Assembly: GCA_029204225.1 (NCBI GenBank)
Contig: CM055097.1
Span: forward strand, 53,995,592 to 54,059,591
DNA length: 64,000 nt
Direction of reading: 5' to 3'
Source: Diphasiastrum complanatum
Lineage: Eukaryota > Streptophyta > Lycopodiopsida > Lycopodiales > Lycopodiaceae
Numbering within the stretch: the stretch's first letter is position 1; every line of letters begins with the position of its first letter. Shown here in pieces: positions 35,397 to 45,668 of this stretch. The position numbers and the translations under genes are program-made. A model generated the notes under the pieces. That model searched no databases and was not told the DNA's origin. It saw nothing but the letters and a program-made list of their open reading frames with translations.

Positions 35397-36471
35397 TGTT
35401 GGATTTACTCCATCTACTCTCCTAAATCTCATTTTTTAATCTGCCTCCATTCTTGCTGCATATTTAATAATGTTGTCACACAGCCTGCATATTTACATGC
35501 AAATTCACACAGACGAATAAAGGGTGAAAGAATCGTGAACACTGTGTTTTTACACAGGTTATGGTGATAGGCGAAAAGGGGATACTATCCTACAGAATGT
35601 CGAAGGTGCCCTAAAGGCTAAGGCACCTTGTAAATCTTATCCTAAGGCCATTTGTAAGAGTTACCCACTTTTTGCATCATCAACAACGTTCACTTCAGCA
35701 CTGGCTGACGTCGCACCCTTTTTACGCTCACTCCATGCAGTTGCACTAATAGATTGGACAACGATTGCAGCCACCCACGATCTCCTACAGACAGCACATC
35801 CACTCTGTACTTTCACATCTGCACACCTGTAATATTATGTATATATACATATTATGGACACCATTCAGATGATGATGATCAGATGATCAAGTGAGAGAAG
35901 AAGAGACTAAGAGAAGTGGTTTCATTCCTCATTATAGAAAAAAAATAAGCTTCGTAGGGCACGCGGTTTCGTCCGCTATTGTATTGTGCTCTGCCGCATT
36001 ATTAACTTGTATACATGATATACTTAATCTGATACAACTCTTTGTTCAGCATTTAGATCTGTGTTAATATTGTTATGCTTGTTCTTCATTTTGTCTGACC
36101 TTTCTAGTTGCTCTTTTTGGTAATAGACGATCAACTTTTAGTCTTGTCTTTTGCGACTAATTATCAGTCGAGCACAGTCTAGCTCTTCGCGAATCATTCG
36201 CGACAGATAATTTTTCTTGCAATTCGCGACAAATTATTCATCTAGCGCTTCATCCATTAAATGTGTGGCTGCATAATCTAGAATGATTGTGATTCCTATC
36301 ACTAAAAATTTTGTTCACTCTAATAGGCGTAGTCATGCTTTCGGAGAGAGTCATTTAATTCATTCCGCTGCGCACGAACATTTTCTGTTCAAATCCACTT
36401 CTCGTTCGTTTTTTGTTTGAGTTCCTTTCTCATTCGTGTTCATCATTTATTCTTCCCCTCTCTCTCCAACA
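35397..36471 (+). repeat. 3' LTR of copia element D
   Basis: It begins TGTTGGATTTACTCC and ends CTCTCTCTCCAACA. It is collinear with the 5' LTR, with scattered substitutions and small indels. It is followed by the CGTCA target duplication. Confidence 0.95.
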
Positions 36472-38950
36472 CGTCATGCATAGGCTTGGGTCCTTCTATG
36501 GCATCTTTTCAAATTTTTTCGTGCATTTCCTAGGTGGAATTAACTCGGTCTTGGTTTCTTGTTTGTCACTCTTGGCCTTCCACTCAGCGGTTTTAGCCTT
36601 ATAAAGGGGCTTGCATTCTTGGGACAGACTGGTGGTTGGATTATTGTTCCCTGTCAAGTTTCTTGACACTCTTAGATGCCTTCGGACCCAACTGTGCAGT
36701 GGGGATGGGAGCTTTTCCTTTTGGAGGCCTCCGGCTCCTTTCTCTTGGCACGCCTCAGTGAATCGGATCGATGATCGGTTGTTGGGTCTTTCGCCATCTT
36801 GATGCTATTTTCCCACAACGAGACTTCTAACTTGTATAGAGCTTCATTCTCAACTATCCAATATATGCATTCTCATAAGAGATCATTTACAGTTATTGGG
36901 ACACTAGTCGTGGATCCTTCAGATACTGTATCCATTCGGCCTACTACAACATTTCCCTGTGGGGTTTCTCTATTTCTATGAGATCTTTGTTCGCTAGAGG
37001 CTTTCATGGATCTGATTCTTTGGGATCTTGGCACAGCCTTGAAATGGTGAGGATTAAGGTATCTAATAAATCCTCATCCTCGTATTCTTGACCTTCCTCA
37101 AGGGTAATTCCTTCTCACTGCAGATTCCTTGCAATGTGGGGTATAGCCTCTAGGATCATCATAAAAAGTGATACAGAATCTTGATGGCCTTCGCTGAATT
37201 TCTTCGTTGGTTCTACTCGTCTCTTTATCGATGTAATGTCTTCATCGGAGAAATTGTCTATGGCAGACCTTTGCTTTGGTGATTGCTTAGTAGATGTGAC
37301 ATCAAATAGCTAAGGCTTCGGTCCAGTTTACTACATCAATTTGCGAATCGTCACGTATGACAATTCTCCTCCAACGAAGTCCGCCATCTGACTCCTCGTC
37401 GGAATGGTTTGTTGTGGTAGAGCTGGCAGCCATGGCTCTTTGGTTGGTTGGTTTTGTATTCCAGGTATTAGGATTGATCTTTACTGCAGAATTGTGATTC
37501 CCTAGGATGATGCGATTATGTCCCCAATCGTGAGCGCTTGTGATGTTTGGAGCCACGGTCTTCCTAGTAGGACACTATAGGATTGGGGGGAATTTGGGCA
37601 AGTCCAAGACTATAAAATCTAGCATGAAATTAATTCTTGCTACTTTGGTATGTACTTCCTTGGCTATGCCTAACAGTTTCACACGAGATTGGTCAACTAG
37701 TTGGATCGTGAAAGGGGCACTCACCATGTGAGTAAGTCCCCATGCCTGGTATAACTTGGAAGGGATAATATTCACTCATGATCCTCCATCGACTATGGTT
37801 GATTCTCGTGGAAACCCCCAATGAGTAATTGGGATCGTTACATGTTTGACATCATTTTGCCATTCTACTCCTACTTGGTGGACTGGTTGAGATCCCTCAA
37901 GTCCTTTGTCCCTGGCACCAAATTGGTAGGGTGCGTCTATGTTCTATCGTTGCTTGGTCCATCTATGTATGTATCAATCCTTTTGAGAGGGTCAAATGCA
38001 TTTTGAGTAGGGTGCCTAGTGGTATTCGGACATCTCTACTCAATAGATTGACTAAGATAGCAATATGGTCCTTTTCTACCTCCTTGCTATGGAAAGATAT
38101 TTCCATACCAGAATGGCTCACCGATGAACCGCATCAATCTTGGATTTACTAGGGAATGGGGGGAAGCGTTGGGCCGTTGATCATGTCCTCGGACGACCCC
38201 TATCATGCTCTCGAGCTGTCTCTTTGGCTTGATCTAAGACTTGGGATTCTCTTATCCATTCCTTCATGCATCTAAAGTCTTCTTGTTCAAAAGTGGGATT
38301 GGGATATTCACCAACATATAGAGAACCCAAAAGGACCTATAGTAGCAGACTTGGTTGGTTCTTTCTCTAATCGCTTGTGTGCTCTGGTTTAGATGAATAC
38401 AGACATTGTAGATGCCTTGGGTTTTCCTACCACACTCATTAGGTGCAGTGGAGTGGAAACGTCTCCTTTATTTTCCTTTCCCATTGGACACATTAAGTAT
38501 GGATGTCCATACCCACAATCATGACAAGTGGTACAAAATTGCCTTGTAGTTTGTTAGGGCACTCGACAATTCTGTGATTCTCTCCACATCCATAACATTT
38601 AATGGGGTGAATCTAGTACCACAAAGCTGGTTCGTGTAAATTGGTATCAGTTCTCCATTTGCTCCATCTACGAAATGCACTAGAATAGAGTCTGATGCTT
38701 CCTCCTCAAGATAGTAGGGTTCTTCAGTCACTTCAACCATATTTAACTACTGGGTTAGCTGGTTGCAGGTTTCTCACTACTAGGCCTTGGGTTGTGGGGG
38801 GAATGGGTAGTAGAGCCAGTCTAGTCAGTGGTTGGGGTAAGGCACCTTGTTGTTGTGCCAATGGGGCAGGATTTGATGTCAGGCATGTAGCTTGGTCGTG
38901 TAGGTTGTATCGGTAGTCGGTTGTATCATGATTGCTCATATTACAAATAT
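36472..38950 (-). pseudogene. Gag-protease-linker of a minus-strand gypsy relic (same lineage as element B)
   Basis: Reading the minus strand: two gag zinc knuckles near 38440-38590 (GENHRIVECPN and CHDCGYGHPYLMC, both with x3 before His). Then SLYVGEYPNPTF near 38300, protease near 37580-37800 (NIIPSKLYQAWGLTHMVSAP, INFMLDFIVLDLPKFPPIL), and HDWGHNRIILGNHNSAVKIN with DSQIDVVNWTEALAI near 37310-37530, which match the same blocks in element B at 15060-15260. A Lys/Ser/Pro-rich linker leads to 36472, where the copia target duplication interrupts it. Numerous stops and frameshifts. It resumes left of the copia element at 32422. Confidence 0.85.
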
Positions 38951-39219
38951 GGCAATATCATGCGGGCTGCTCTAACCTTTGTCATAACTACGGGAAATCA
39001 TTTATTATGTGGTTGCCAGTGCAGTGTGGACAGCAAGTGGATTCTCTCATATGATAAGATTAGGACTGATCTTCCTACCAGGCGTCCTGGGAGGCAGGCA
39101 GCCCCCAAGAGAGCTCTGAAGAAAGTAAGGAGGGTAGACACCATAGAATCTGCGAAGCCTAACCCAAAACCAATTGTAGATAACGCTACTCTTGATAATG
39201 TTGTAAATATAGCTAATAG
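38951..39219 (+). other. Possible upstream exon of the C48 pseudogene
   Basis: A plus-strand open frame here reads RRPGRQAAPKRALKKVRRVD, then NATLDNVVNIANR, basic and then hydrophilic. It overlaps the frame starting MDTPVISIDTTHPPPPPPPN at 39220. It may be N-terminal sequence of the same protein. No domain is recognised. Confidence 0.35.
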
Positions 39220-40356
39220 ATGGATACCCCTGTAATTTCTATAGATACTACACATCCACCTCCTCCTCCTCCTCCAAATCTTTATACATATATAGATTCC
39301 GATGATTATCTTAAATTTGAGAAGGACATATCCGATGCTATAGATACAATTGGTACTCCTTTTTGTTTTAGACTAGATAAACTAGAGTTCTTGATTGTTT
39401 GGATCTCAAAGACAGACGGGCTTCTATCAGTGATCATGTGATAGAGTCTGGGCTTACACTCTTGCAATATGACATTGCAAGAGATTCATCCAATGAGTTG
39501 CTGGTGTTGAGTAACTTTTTGCTTTAGGCCTTCAAGGAAAATAATGACACATTGTCACAGTGTCTGACTAGTGGATTCACACCAGCAACAAAATATTTGC
39601 TCATTCCTTATCATACCAAGTAAGATATATTAAATGCTTCTTGATGTTTAATGCTTTATCATTGGCATTGTCAATGGAAGTAGTTTTCAGAATTGTAGCT
39701 AAAGAAATTTCAATTTTATTTTGTAGTGACCATTGGAGTTTTAACCTGATCTCTATTAAGAGATCTGTAGATAATACTATTAAAGGTTTTTGTGTCAAGA
39801 TAAACTCGGCAAGCAATACGCATAAGGATGTAGATATATACCTTCCATATTTAAGTGAATATATTCCTACAGATGTTCCCCATTTCGTGGACTGGCAGAT
39901 CGTTAGTTTGAAGGTAAATTCTGTCTTTCTTAACAACATTTTAAAATCAGTATTCTAATGTATTTGTTTCATTATTTCATAATCGATTTCTTGTGTGCTG
40001 AACTTTTTTGCAGTCACCCTAGCAAAATGATTCATTCAGTTGTGGGTGGCACACATTATACAATGCAAAGTTATTTTTTGAGTGGTTCAACCTTCAGGAA
40101 GATGTTGATATTTCTAAGGTAATAAATTTTGTTTATTCTTATTTTTGGAATCATGATTAGTTTTCTATTTTGTTGATGTTTTTAGCCATTACTAATACAT
40201 GAATGTTCTATCTTGCAGTTTACACTTCCTGAATACACATCAAGCCAAGTGTACAAATTTAGAATAAAAATTATCCTGAGCATACTGGCTAGGGCAAGGC
40301 TTCAGCCTCCCGTTGTTGATCATGGTGCAAAGGATGATGTAGTAGTACTAAATTAA
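39220..40356 (+). pseudogene. Ulp1-like (C48) SUMO-protease pseudogene with at least three introns
   Basis: Exons: up to 39619, 39727-39913, 40014-40118 and 40219-40356. Every intron has GT-AG ends (AA|GTAAGA, TTTTGTAG|TGACC, AAG|GTAAAT, TTTTTTGCAG|TC, AAG|GTAATA, TATCTTGCAG|TT), and the phases join in frame. The splice creates LLIPYHTNDHWSFNLISI, the Ulp1 block with the catalytic His. VKINSASNTHKD follows, where the catalytic Asp of the xLDS block reads Asn. SP*QNDSFSCG then holds the Gln region and the catalytic Cys, with TAG (from CAG) at 40020-40022 in place of the first Gln. The end is FFEWFNLQEDVDISK, FTLPEYTSSQ and a stop at 40354. Another TAG at 39525 and a frameshift near 39395 also break it. 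Ulp1 proteases remove SUMO; plant transposons (MULE, CACTA) often carry copies. Host or transposon origin is open. Confidence 0.85.
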
Positions 40357-40723
40357 GATCAGAACATATATACATAGCATAGAAAAAAAATACATGTATA
40401 GAATTCATAGAAAAATATACATTTATATATCAAATGCTGCTCCATTTTATAAATTTGGGAGCACAAAATACATGTACTGATGCCCAACTTGGGCTTTCAT
40501 CTATTGAATGAAAGAGTGTAGACACATATTTTTACTAAAGTTTATTTGAAACTATTGTTCTCCCACAATGGTGATTGTTGTAGGTAAATCTTTGCAGCAC
40601 GTTATCAGCTCCTGTCTTTTACGCATCTGTGACGACAAATATTCGTGAATGTGCAATTGTAAATGATGACATTTTCAATTATTTTGTTCTATTTTGAAAT
40701 GGCAATAAACATAAAGTACTTAC

Positions 40724-41914
40724 GAGTCTTCCGTTGATGATAAATCTGAAATATGTTGGTAGATTGGTTTGTAATAGCATGAGCTCTGTTCTGATAAAAT
40801 CAAGCTTCCAATGCACTTCCACCTCAACCATTGTCAAATATTCCTCATTATAGATAATGCTTATCTCCATTCGGTTTGTGTGACCATTTGGTTCAAAGTC
40901 TTGATCTAGTGGTAGCCATGTACCTTCAATTTTCTTGTATCTCTGGTAGCTAAATGTGAGACTGAGCATTTGCTTTTCGATATGATAATGAAAGATCATT
41001 GAGGACTTTTTAATCCTGCATTCTATGTCATTATTTGTTTTACTATTCTAGCCTTGATCCATGAGATCTCACAAAGTCTCATCTGATAAATCCTTGCAAA
41101 CAAATAAAGTTGGTGTCCTGCAAACACTAGCACTCGAGAAAAAATCAACAACTATACGTAATGAGATAAACCAACTTAGGTGAACAATTTTCAAGCCTGT
41201 GCTTATCTTCATAGCATTTCTAATATCAATGAGTAGCTTGCATCTCAAGGATTTAGAAACAATACTATCAAGAGTAGGCCACTCATCACTTTGAAAACTA
41301 GGCAATGGAATTCCTTGGAGCTTGCCAAAACCTCCATCTGTTTGTGGCGTATATAAAGATTCATAAAAATAGATACCACAATCTGCAAGTTTCTTTGGAC
41401 TTCTTCCTCTGTATTGTAGCTTTTCAACATCAGAGTGAATTACATCTAATATTTCAACAAGTGATTGTGCGGGTTCCCATTCACTTATGCATGATGGATA
41501 TAAATCTGAAATAATGTTGAAGCATTTAAATTATAATCTGAAGAGCATCAATAAAGAAAATCACCTATGATTGTTGTAGAGTGCATATGTTTTGATATAC
41601 TTACAGTTACATTTTTTATGATCATGAGGATTGATATCATGTACTTTGATTTCTGAATGCATATATACATATTGTACTAAAACTTTCTAATATCGATTGA
41701 CCTCCCGGTGTAGTCTTAAACTCCAAAAATTTTGCTTTCCAATAAGGTTTGTAAGTCATTTTTGCTCTTTCTTTTGTCGAAAATTGCCCTTTGATGATGG
41801 ATGCAGCAATACCCATGAATTCTTCGTATATTTTGTTGGCTTCCAGTTATCAGCTTCATCTTTCTCATTGTAAAGAATCACAGACTCAATTGTAGATCTG
41901 GGTCTCCTTGCCAT
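40724..41914 (-). pseudogene. Unrecognised intron-bearing gene, decayed, opposite the C48 pseudogene
   Basis: I do not recognise the family. Two exons are supported on the minus strand. The right exon ends at 41605 with AACT|GTAAGT. The left exon begins at 41505 after TTATTTCAG and ends at 40724 with GACTC|GTAAGT. The splice joins in frame as HDHKKCNYLYPSCISEWEPA. The left exon is one reading frame of about 260 residues (LVEILDVIHSDVEKLQYRGR, GIPLPSFQSDEWPTLDSIVS, KKIEGTWLPLDQDFEPNGHT, LTMVEVEVHWKLDFIRTELM, YFRFIINGRL). It is broken only by TGA 41066-41068 and a nearby TAG. The right exon is frameshifted (ILYNEKDEADNWKP, GQFSTKERAKMTYKPYWKAK). It continues left beyond 40724 but no next exon was found before the C48 end. 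It could be a host gene fragment or cargo of a DNA transposon. Confidence 0.6.
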
Positions 41915-42186
41915 TGCTATTTTCAAAGCTTGGGGGCCAAAAATATCTCGAATATGATAGTAAATTATCCATTACAGTCACCCTTACACTCACCTCATCT
42001 CTTGTTCGTCCCATTGTCATTCCCACCATGACCGCCATAACCACCCCGATCATCACCACCATTGCCACTACCACAATTCCTCCTATCACCACCATCTCCA
42101 TTACCACACCACTCCCACCCCTTATTCTAATCATGCCACCTTCGACAGACTAGGATACTCAGGTGCTAGGTTGTTGGACCGCCTTA
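41915..42186. other. Low-complexity ACC/ATC-rich stretch
   Basis: Near 42010-42125 the plus strand is a degenerate ACC/ATC trinucleotide-like repeat (ACCATGACCGCC, ATCACCACCATT, ACCACAATTCCT). The Thr/Ile-rich translation reflects the repeat. Confidence 0.7.
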
Positions 42187-42560
42187 ATGGGCCTCCAACA
42201 ACAACTTCACCGACTGCTCAATGAATGAGCGGTTGAGCAATCTCGCGGCCAATTGGTGGCAGGACAAATGTTGTAGGCCTTGACTGATCAGTTCACGCAG
42301 TTCAAAAAAAAAAAGTGCAAGAAAAAGCTAAGAGCTAGGCCCAGGTCCAGAAATTGAAGGACCAGCTCTGCCAGGCAGAACAGGCAGTTCAGAAGCAAGA
42401 TCAGCTCATGCTAAACCTCAAGGCCGAGTTTGACATAGAGAAAACAGACGGGCAGGCCTACTAGTCCGACCGCCAACAGCTCGTGCTGAAAAGGGAGTTG
42501 GGGCTAGAGCGAGAGTCTCTCAAGGCCCACAAGAAATATCTCAAGGGATTAGCAAGTCGA
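42187..42560 (+). pseudogene. Coiled-coil relic resembling the extra ORF of element B
   Basis: The frame from ATG 42187 reads GLQQQLHRLLNE, EQSRGQLVAGQM, QVQKLKDQLCQAEQAVQKQD, LNLKAEFDIEKTDGQAY and RQQLVLKRELGLERESLKAH, with three in-frame stops. Heptad spacing and Gln/Glu/Lys/Leu content predict a coiled coil. VQKLKDQLCQAEQ resembles VQLLKGQLQMAEQ in the extra ORF of element B (near 21270), and EKTDGQAY resembles TLECDAY further on. Homology is plausible but coiled coils look alike. The neighbouring gag relic is on the other strand. Confidence 0.5.
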
Positions 42561-42594
42561 ACAACAAGTGTAGACAATCCAGACAGCACTTGAT

Positions 42595-43360
42595 CAGATG
42601 GTTGTCTAAAATTCCCTTGTTCAACTGTGGGATCTGGGTATTCACCTACATAAAGAGAAATGGATGATCCACTAACATTCTCATTGATCTGGGTGTGCAA
42701 ATTCTCTATGGTAGATATGATGGAGTCAACGCTATTGGCCGTAGAGGTAGAATCATCATCATGTAGCTTATCCTTATGTTTGGCTATTCATTTCTTACGG
42801 CATCGTCTCTCTTGATCAGAGTTATCAGAGTCCAAACTAGTGCTTTCACTATTGTCGACTCTCAAGCTGCTTGAAAAGACATGTACTTGTCTCTTCGTTT
42901 CATTTGCTACCTGATTCCCTTGGGTAGTCCTGCCATGAACCATGTTAGAACTTTGTGGTCTAGAACACTATTAGGATCACATCCACCGTGCAATCTCTTG
43001 ATCCGTTCATTATAATTTTGCAGGAATTCATTTTTCTTATCCATGTAGAGACATCCTAATTGCAGAAAGAGATTAGAGAGGAAATTGGTGGTTTTGAAAA
43101 GGGGGATGAACTCAGCCTGTAAGATATTCCAATTGTCTCATTTGTTTTGCTCAAGATTGAAGTACCAATCTTTCGCGGTATTGGTTAGGCATAGATTGAA
43201 GTATCTTAACAGCTCTTGTGAGTTGTCCTCTAGGTCTGCTCTGCTTATTGGAACAGTGGCGAGTAAAGATAATGGCAAAAAGTGAAAAAACCCTGAGGGG
43301 GGGGAAAAAATCTTTCAAAAAGAGAAAAAAATCAGAGAAATGCAAACAAAAAACCCATCT
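42595..43360 (-). pseudogene. Gypsy gag relic (minus)
   Basis: Minus-strand blocks in several frames: LRYFNLCLTNTAKDWYFNLE, WNILQAEFIPLFK, DKKNEFLQNYNERIKRLHGG and HKVLTWFMAGLPKG, the Retrotrans_gag domain. SLYVGEYPDPTVEQGNFR follows, which matches SLYVGEYPNPTF in the relic at 38.3 kb. The primer site lies just upstream at 43381-43400, so this is the start of a minus-strand element whose remainder is missing to the left. Confidence 0.8.
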
Positions 43361-43380
43361 CTAGGAGATTTTAGCACCCT

Positions 43381-43400
43381 CTCCCCAACAATGGTGCCAA
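43381..43400 (-). other. Primer-binding site, Asp-tRNA type, degenerate (minus)
   Basis: The minus strand reads TTGGCACCATTGTTGGGGAG, an obvious decay product of TGGCGCCGTTGCCGGGGA, five bases inside an LTR end. Confidence 0.75.
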
Positions 43401-43405
43401 AAAAA

Positions 43406-43495
43406 TGTTGGACCCTTTCCGTGCCTTCATAATTGGTGCGATCAAGAAGGCCAAGAACATGTTTGGATCTCCAACCAGGTGAGTATCGTGTGTAG
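43406..43495 (-). repeat. LTR end of the minus-strand gypsy relic
   Basis: Its reverse complement runs CGATACTCACCTGGTTGGAG through GATCGCACCAATTATG to GGGTCCAACA. This aligns with the plus-oriented LTR end at 44870-44950 (CGATACTCACCCAGTTGGAG, GATCACACCGATTAGG, GAGTCCACA). It is the same LTR family in opposite orientation. Confidence 0.75.
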
Positions 43496-43509
43496 TAATG
43501 GGCTTTAAT

Positions 43510-43880
43510 CTAAATTAGGTAGGTTTCCTTTCCATTGTTCACCTCCCCTTGAGAATATCAACCTCAAGAGGAGAAGATCTAGAGCCAAAGATGCCTAGAT
43601 AAGCCAAGACACCAAGATCCAAAAAAAGAATCAAACAAACCAAAAAAATCCAAAAAGAGAAGAAGAAAAAAAAGAATCTCACACCCAAATATAAGCCATT
43701 CTACCTTTAGATCCAACACTAATATTGACACTCTTAGTAGTCTTAGATTTCATCTTTAGCTTGTGGCTTATCCCTCTCCCCTTTGGATCGAAACCTGATA
43801 CTACATCGATACTCACTCGGTTGGAGATCCAAGCCCCTTCTTTGCCCTCTTGATTGCACTGATTAGCGTGAAGATTCTTC
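43510..43880 (+). repeat. LTR fragment, plus orientation, first copy
   Basis: Direct repeat of 44578-44935: AGGTAGGTTTCCTTTCCATT, GAGCCAAAGATGCCTAGAT, CGATACTCACTCGG and CCCCTTCTTTGCCCTCTTGA recur in order. It faces the inverted LTR end at 43406, so the two form an imperfect palindrome. Confidence 0.85.
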
Positions 43881-44322
43881 TAACGGATTCCAGCTATTAA
43901 AAGAGCATAACGGACATCAAGCGATGGAGTCGAGCCACCAAACTATTTTAAAGAGCATTGACAAATCACCAAGAAAGAGCTCCAGAATCTAGAATTACCG
44001 GGAGCGCCAATACCAGAGAGGCCGACAACCGGCCAACATATTTTATGGAGACGGGAATAAAAGCATGGCCGAGTCAGCATAAAGACTTAGATCTATCTAT
44101 AATGTAATGTCAGACACCCGTAGAAAGTGCATTGTACTCATAAGCCTATGGCATGAGAATTAGAGGTAGATCAATGCCTTAAAATGCAATTTGGTTTCAA
44201 AACTTTTTATATAGTCAAGTTCTTATGGCACATGGTTTTTGGGTGAACCAGAAACCCTAACCCTAGGTTTGTCTATGAAGAGGCATGTGACACCATTTTG
44301 TACTCACTTTTCATCAAGAGGA

Positions 44323-44390
<68 letters not shown>

Positions 44391-44577
44391 TCCTCCTTCC
44401 ATTTTTGCTTTGTGCGAAGCCCTCCTATTTTAATGCTTGTTTCGTTGTTGTTAATCATGCTATCACATTCTTGAATGATCATTTGCTTTCATCCATAGTT
44501 TCTAAAAATAATCCACAAAATCCACACTCAAACAAAATAGGTGTTAGAAATCCCCTTGGAAGAGATCATTAGGATCC
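43881..44577 (+). other. Probable LTR upstream part with TATA box and (AG)n
   Basis: TTTTTATATAGTC near 44207 is a TATA candidate and AAACCCTAACCCTAGG near 44251 a telomere-like motif. An (AG)n run follows at 44325-44388. This probably belongs to the LTR that ends at 44949, but the left LTR edge is not visible. Confidence 0.45.
44325..44388. repeat. (AG)n microsatellite
   Basis: About 64 bases of pure AG repeat inside a probable LTR. Confidence 0.95.
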
Positions 44578-44949
44578 ATTAGGTAGGTTTCATTTTCATT
44601 GTTCACCTCCCTTGAGAAGATCAACCTCAAGAGGAGAATATCTAGAGCCAAAGATGCTAGATAAGCCAAGAAACCGAGATCCAAGAAAAGAATCAAATAA
44701 ACCAAAAACACCCAAAAAGAAATAAAGAAAAGAAAAAATCTCACACCCAAATCTAAGCCATTCCACCTTTAGATCCAACACTAAGATTGACACTCTTAGT
44801 AGGCTTAGATTCCATCTTTAGAATGTAGTTTATCCCTCTCCCCTTTGGATTGAAACCCGATTCTACATCGATACTCACCCAGTTGGAGATCCAAGCCCCT
44901 TCTTTGCCCTCTTGATCACACCGATTAGGGAGGCACATAAAGAGTCCAC
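44578..44949 (+). repeat. LTR 3' part, plus orientation, second copy
   Basis: It repeats 43510-43880 and ends GAGTCCACA just before a primer-binding site, so it is the 5' LTR of a plus-strand gypsy element whose body is missing. Confidence 0.8.
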
Positions 44950-44955
44950 AATTTT

Positions 44956-44973
44956 TGACGCCGTTGCCGGGGA
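44956..44973 (+). other. Primer-binding site, Asp-tRNA type (plus)
   Basis: TGACGCCGTTGCCGGGGA differs from the Athila-type site TGGCGCCGTTGCCGGGGA by one transition. Confidence 0.8.
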
Positions 44974-45668
44974 GACGGTGCTAAGTTTTTTATTGCATTT
45001 TATCTGATTCTTCTTTCATTTTGACAGGTTTTTTACTCACCCTCAAGTTTTTTTCCACTTTTTTGTCACTATTTTTACTCGCCACTATTCTAGTGAGCAG
45101 AGTAGACCCAAAGGCCTATTCTATGAGCTCGTCGAGTAAAAAACTTTTACTCGTGTTTATTCGCCAACAGTGTTTTTAACACGCTAGCCTGATTTTTTGT
45201 ATTTTTATTGAGAACTTTATTTTCCATCAGTATAGATGTTCAGTAGTCTCAAAACTACCATTCTGGAGATCGGCGAGTAATCAATTTACTCGCGCTAACT
45301 TGCCAATTTAGATTTTTTGCTCATTTTTCAATTTTTCATTATTTTTTCTTTACTCGCACTAACTCACCAACAGAGATTTTTTACAATCTGTTCAGTATCT
45401 TTACTCGTCATAGGTACAGTAACAAGTCCAGTACTTGATCTATCTTGTACCAAACCAACGAGTAAAGATCTAATTACTCCCACTAACTCGCCAACTGTTC
45501 CAATTTACTCGCCACCTTCATAGACATTTTTGATCATCATATACAATACATAGGTAGCTCGGCGAGTAATCAGCCTTTACCCACGTTTACTCGTCCTAAC
45601 TCGCGTTTACTCACCACTGTTTATTACTCACCATCAGCAAAAACAGAAAAAAAAAAAATTCTAAGTAT
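44974..45668 (+). other. Gypsy leader with dispersed ACTCGCC/GGCGAGT motifs
   Basis: About 0.7 kb of leader after the primer site. It carries many copies of TTACTCGCC and relatives on both strands: ACTCGCCACTATTC near 45077, GTCGAGTAAAAAAC near 45131, ATTCGCCAACAG near 45158, GGCGAGTAATC near 45273, ACTCGCACTAACTCACCAAC near 45353, ACTCGCCAACTG and TTACTCGCCACC near 45485-45513, and CGGCGAGTAATC near 45561. The layout parallels the CTTCGCC leader of element B. The leader stops at the truncated LTR of the next element, so gag is absent. Confidence 0.75.

Larger units (their letters stand above)
32423..36471 (+). mobile_element. Ty1/copia retrotransposon, 4.05 kb, internally deleted (element D)
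   Basis: Two LTRs of 1076 and 1075 bases flank an internal region of only about 1.9 kb. It holds the start of gag, reverse transcriptase and RNase H. Capsid, nucleocapsid, protease and integrase are deleted at about 33848. The primer site, the polypurine tract and the RT YVDD motif are preserved. Flanking pentamers CGTTA (32418-32422) and CGTCA (36472-36476) differ by one transition and are the target duplication. The host of the insertion is a minus-strand gypsy relic. The element could move only with help from another copy. Confidence 0.95.

Noticed and set aside
41908-42153. Thr/Ile/Pro-rich frame
   Set aside because: Produced by an ACC/ATC low-complexity repeat.
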